NCBI RefSeq assembly: GCF_029837695.1
Contig: NZ_JAOEEA010000002.1
Location: 429,058-493,057 of the forward strand
DNA length: 64,000 nucleotides
Origin: Pseudomonas sp. GD04019
GTDB taxonomy: Bacteria > Pseudomonadota > Gammaproteobacteria > Pseudomonadales > Pseudomonadaceae
Reading direction: 5' to 3'
The translations under genes were made by a program, and so were the position numbers. The notes under the pieces are model-generated. The model did no database searches, was not told where the DNA came from, and worked only from the letters and a program-made list of their open reading frames with translations. How positions within the stretch are numbered: position 1 is the first letter of the stretch; every line of letters begins with the position of its first letter. This document shows positions 62,301 to 64,000 of this stretch, one piece after another.

Positions 62301-62664
62301 GCTGCAGGGCAACGAAGAAGACATCGAGCGCCGCCGCTACGCCTCTCGGCTGCGTGACCTGCAGGCGCAGCTGGCTGAGGCGCAGGGCGCGGGTGACGCG
62401 GTGTCGGTCGCCAACCTGACGCAATCGCTCAGCGTGCTGCGGCAGATCCAGACCGCAACTGAAGAGCAGCGCGCCAGGCAGAACCTGGAGAAGCAAAGCC
62501 AGGGCGCAGGCGGCGCTGCGCCCCAGCCCGCCGCGCAGCAGCCGGCGCGGATCATCCGCCTGGAAACGGCGCGAGGTCGGGTGGTCGATGTCAGCGTGGC
62601 AGATGCTCAAAGTGAAACCGGATTGCTCGACATCCTCGCGGATGCCGGGCTAAGGACGTTGTGA
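59380..62664 (+). CDS. Tail tape measure protein
   Basis: This 1094-aa protein has an N-terminal coiled coil (~1-190), a hydrophobic segment (VLAFAAAFVGLNALMGAVGR) and the tape-measure N-terminal domain (QFEGLQTRMNALMGSMAAGE, VKDFATRTPLELQEVTDAFA, LVERGVPVWDMLSKVTGKNA, ~225-350). Ala/Gln-rich helices run to the end. It sets tail length; at ~0.15 nm per residue this suggests ~160 nm. Its stop overlaps the next gene (TGATG). Confidence 0.93.
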   Translation: MAGIRERLVQLTVRAREFLSKDIAPATDAMRDLSAEGRRLKAELAEAGRARGLVRTLRDTEGATGSLERAWRDAQSTLDDLTREVGDHEQATAGQRIALREARRTADEAKAAYDRSQRAIKNLRTELKGLGVDADNLGSEEDRLTAEINQNKQAVDDNREAIKQKRIEEKKAAEAAQEHASRVDAARGALASGAKQVLAFAAAFVGLNALMGAVGRGLDLVRSGIVTMLQTGDQFEGLQTRMNALMGSMAAGEAATAWVKDFATRTPLELQEVTDAFAQLQAYGVDPMNGTLQALVDQNEKLGGGMERLQGIISAVGQAYAKQKLQTEEILQLVERGVPVWDMLSKVTGKNAADLQELASKGKLGRDVLAALVKEIGRLSEGAAESNMGRLSGIISNLKDQVTDFYDRISKAGALEYVKGELKQLSDRISQMAADGSLDRLAKGLSDAFIKGVEKAKELAAGLKDIDFAELAGKAESAVEKIGAAVDSTVTAGRYAVAVLSTAWNAFSAVVNSTAATLIKAVQLTLGSLVLGAGQIAEFFGNEELKAKADGLYTFLGDLSAGYAEQAKTDLSQISSAWDINTQSVAASAREQTDALQTEADIQRQINQATADHLVANQQKVRDAYVQAAIDGQQAITDLANAQRLIDTASSVEQLEGLRKALLAAYQGGTLSMEAYGQASALLNDKLRTLKGGAEGAADGLSDLSDGFDDLQSILGDVRSAMNEVDFNRLRQGIRKAYTDGKISADEFAQAQKALNERITELKPAADAGARSVRDMGAEVEAGAGQAAAGFRSVGDAAEEASAQADFFGQVLTQAREPLAAMSEEALKAFDAMQGITSTDWGIDTSSAERTAEALEEVTRKAGEMQTELNKFGSLSSGFGVWMMQTLIRSKEVQASFLEQKLSLQRLLEGYEDGSRSLPEFLASAKSAQQSMKLLDESDLSQLESAIASAEQRMQQLGDASRNTLDGLRDELDRLQGNEEDIERRRYASRLRDLQAQLAEAQGAGDAVSVANLTQSLSVLRQIQTATEEQRARQNLEKQSQGAGGAAPQPAAQQPARIIRLETARGRVVDVSVADAQSETGLLDILADAGLRTL

Positions 62665-63086
62665 TGGTGATGACTCTCGATAGTGTCGACCTGGCGGACG
62701 ATCCCGACCTGGCCGGCGAGCAGCTGGAATGGGTGGACCGGTACGAGTGGGATGCCGTCGAGCAGACCCAGGAACGCAGCCTGGCCGGCAACCTGATCCT
62801 GCAGGAGGGCGTCAAGGTGTACGGGCGCCCGATCACCCTGGCCAGCAACGCCGCCGCCTGGTTCACCCTGGCCAAGGTGCGCGAGCTGGAGGTACTGCGC
62901 GATCAGGTGGGCAAGGTGATGCTGTTGACCCTGCCCGATGGCGAGCAGCACCACGTCACCTGGAACCGCACAGCAGGCGCCCCCGTGCAGGCGGTGCCGC
63001 TGTTCCGGCGGGTGGTGTACCAGCTCGATGACCTGTTCACCCTGACCCTGCGCCTGATCACCGTGGCCCCGCCACCAGCCCCTTGA
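62664..63086 (+). CDS. Tail protein downstream of tape measure
   Basis: This 140-aa protein (MVMTLDSVDLADDPDLAGEQ...) is coupled to the tape-measure gene and contains beta-rich elements (GNLILQEGVKVYGRPITLAS, LFRRVVYQLDDLFTLTLRLI). Its location corresponds to the distal-tail or tip-proximal genes. I recognise no named family. Confidence 0.65.
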   Translation: MVMTLDSVDLADDPDLAGEQLEWVDRYEWDAVEQTQERSLAGNLILQEGVKVYGRPITLASNAAAWFTLAKVRELEVLRDQVGKVMLLTLPDGEQHHVTWNRTAGAPVQAVPLFRRVVYQLDDLFTLTLRLITVAPPPAP

Positions 63087-63101
63087 CCTGAACCCTCCCT
63101 G

Positions 63102-63125
63102 AGCCCGCCGCGTGCGGGTTTTTTT
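63102..63125 (+). terminator. Intercistronic hairpin with T-run
   Basis: CCCGC (63104-63108), loop CGCGT and GCGGG (63114-63118) followed by seven T residues, then CCCGGAGA and the next ATG. Confidence 0.8.
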
Positions 63126-63141
63126 GTGCCCGGAGAATGGC

Positions 63142-64000
63142 ATGACCATCAATGTTGACGATGTAAAGCTGCTCAAGTCCCAGCGCCTCACCGACGAGTC
63201 GGACGGCGGCGGTCGCGCCACTGGCGAGGCCGTGGTGGATGGCCAGGAAAACAACCTGTTCCCCGACATCTCCCGCCTCGACCGCACCTTGGGCCGCATC
63301 GCCCTGCGCAAGGGCTTTGCCGGCGTGGTGGCGCAGAATGCCGACGCCTACCTGGGCGCCCATGCCATCGTCACCAAGGCCCCGGCCGACCCGCGCGTGA
63401 GCGTGGTGCTGTTCAACACCGACAGCCAGACCGACGAGCGCGCCGCTGCGCGCAACCATATCGAGAGCTACGTGGTGCCCTCGGTGACGGCGCCCTTCGA
63501 GCTGCTGGGCAACCAGCTCACCGGCCAGCGTGCGCTTGCCTGCATCCAGCGCGAGGAGCAGCGCCTGCCCGAAGTGGGTGAGGTGTACCAGCTGGTGAGC
63601 GGTGCCACCACCCAGTACGTGCGCATCACCAAGGTCGAGGAGCGCCTGGAGAACTTCACCTACGAATACTCCAACGGCAACTTCGTCAACTTCACCCGCC
63701 GCCGGCTCGACCTCACCATCAGCGCGCCGCTGAGCAGCACCTACCCGGGCGGCCAGCCGACCCCGGCCGGCACCACGCTGCCGAAAAGCTCGGTGCTCAG
63801 CACCCAGGTGGCGGACGCCGCCCGTTACTACGGGCTGAGCCCGCTGGCGGTGGCCGTGAGTCAGGGCGACCTGACCCTCAAGGTGCAGAGCGTGTACGCG
63901 CCCCTGGTGCCGAGCGCCACCCGCGAGACCCCGCTGATCGACCAGCTGGGCGGCTATCGTCGCCGCACCATCGTGGCCAGCGGCCCGGCCCGTACTCTGT
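63142..64000 (+). CDS. Tail structural protein, N-terminal part (cut by window end)
   Basis: The frame is open from the ATG to the last base (286 codons). The protein (MTINVDDVKLLKSQRLTDES...) has many beta-type segments and phrases such as FPDISRLDRTLGRIALRKGF and TTQYVRITKVEERLENFTYE. GGAG precedes the ATG. It follows the tape-measure module, so it should be a distal tail or tip protein. Length and family remain open because the C-terminus is outside the window. Confidence 0.7.
   Translation, partial: MTINVDDVKLLKSQRLTDESDGGGRATGEAVVDGQENNLFPDISRLDRTLGRIALRKGFAGVVAQNADAYLGAHAIVTKAPADPRVSVVLFNTDSQTDERAAARNHIESYVVPSVTAPFELLGNQLTGQRALACIQREEQRLPEVGEVYQLVSGATTQYVRITKVEERLENFTYEYSNGNFVNFTRRRLDLTISAPLSSTYPGGQPTPAGTTLPKSSVLSTQVADAARYYGLSPLAVAVSQGDLTLKVQSVYAPLVPSATRETPLIDQLGGYRRRTIVASGPARTL

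Larger units (their letters stand above)
33319..64000. mobile_element. Lambda-like HK97-type siphophage prophage (left ~31 kb)
   Basis: From the integrase at the mutS side to the window end every gene fits a temperate tailed phage: leftward recombination/early genes, CI-Cro switch, CII-like regulator, replication, lysis start, packaging, head and tail. The packaging and head module (P27 TerS, Terminase_1 TerL, HK97-type portal, S49 protease, capsid with N-terminal coiled coil) is that of HK97-like cos phages. A long tape measure and no sheath point to a non-contractile tail. The right end, tail tip, endolysin and second att site lie beyond the window. Confidence 0.95.

Noticed and set aside
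60514..62610. Long minus-strand frame opposite the tape measure
   Set aside because: Shadow of the tape-measure gene; a convergent phage gene of that size within it would be implausible.

Overview
The window is high-GC gamma-proteobacterial DNA that reads as Pseudomonas (sensu lato). The evidence is the block adhC-fghA-ispF-truD-surE-pcm-nlpD-rpoS-rsmZ-fdxA-mutS, the uraA-upp-hpt...mqo block, and an RsmZ RNA preceded by a GacA box. I cannot resolve the species from the sequence alone.

Region 1 (1-17.5 kb) is ordinary chromosome. It holds the end of a chemoreceptor gene, a PQQ-type sugar dehydrogenase lipoprotein overlapping a TonB-dependent receptor, a strictosidine-synthase-like propeller protein, a RecQ helicase, PPK2, uracil and hypoxanthine salvage (uraA-upp, hpt), a WbuC cupin, malate:quinone oxidoreductase, a YajG lipoprotein and an acyltransferase. 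Clear hairpin terminators separate most units.

Region 2 (about 17.6-20.05 kb) is an AT-richer islet. It carries an integral membrane protein, an M23 peptidase and an orphan protein, all on the minus strand, plus a decayed tyrosine-recombinase fragment that marks it as a mobile-element remnant.

Region 3 (20.1-33.3 kb) is again core. It starts with small cysteine-rich and DUF2007 proteins and an unusual SRAP-family protein. The glutathione-dependent formaldehyde module (LysR regulator, adhC, fghA) follows, then the overlapping ispF-truD-surE-pcm chain, nlpD, rpoS, the RsmZ regulatory RNA, fdxA and mutS.

Region 4 (33.32 kb to the window end) is the left part of a lambda-like, HK97-type siphophage prophage. 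Its integrase stop codon lies 50 bases upstream of the mutS start and both genes point the same way, so the phage left operon reads into mutS. That operon (41.4 to 33.4 kb, minus strand) is a run of small start/stop-overlapping genes: DNA-modification and anti-restriction functions (C5 methyltransferase, Lar-like), a PrtN-like and a KilAC-like protein, an excisionase-like protein and the integrase. A CI repressor (S24 type) is followed in its own operon by an orphan gene and a TerB-like/BRCT protein. Rightward come cro, a CII-like regulator, small zinc-finger genes, a Toprim/VirE-type primase-helicase, a putative late regulator, a 600-base non-coding gap, holin, HNH endonuclease, terminase, portal, S49 protease, capsid, connector and tail genes, tape measure, and a tail gene cut by the window end. 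No endolysin, tail fibre or right attachment site is in view.

The most striking unexplained structure is a set of five intergenic RNA-hairpin candidates with an apical CCACCAC loop. One is at the start of the left operon, one is inside it, and three lie between cro and the CII-like gene. These are roughly the places where lambda has nut sites. The second is the prophage-mutS junction, which resembles the phage-controlled mutator switches known in other bacteria.
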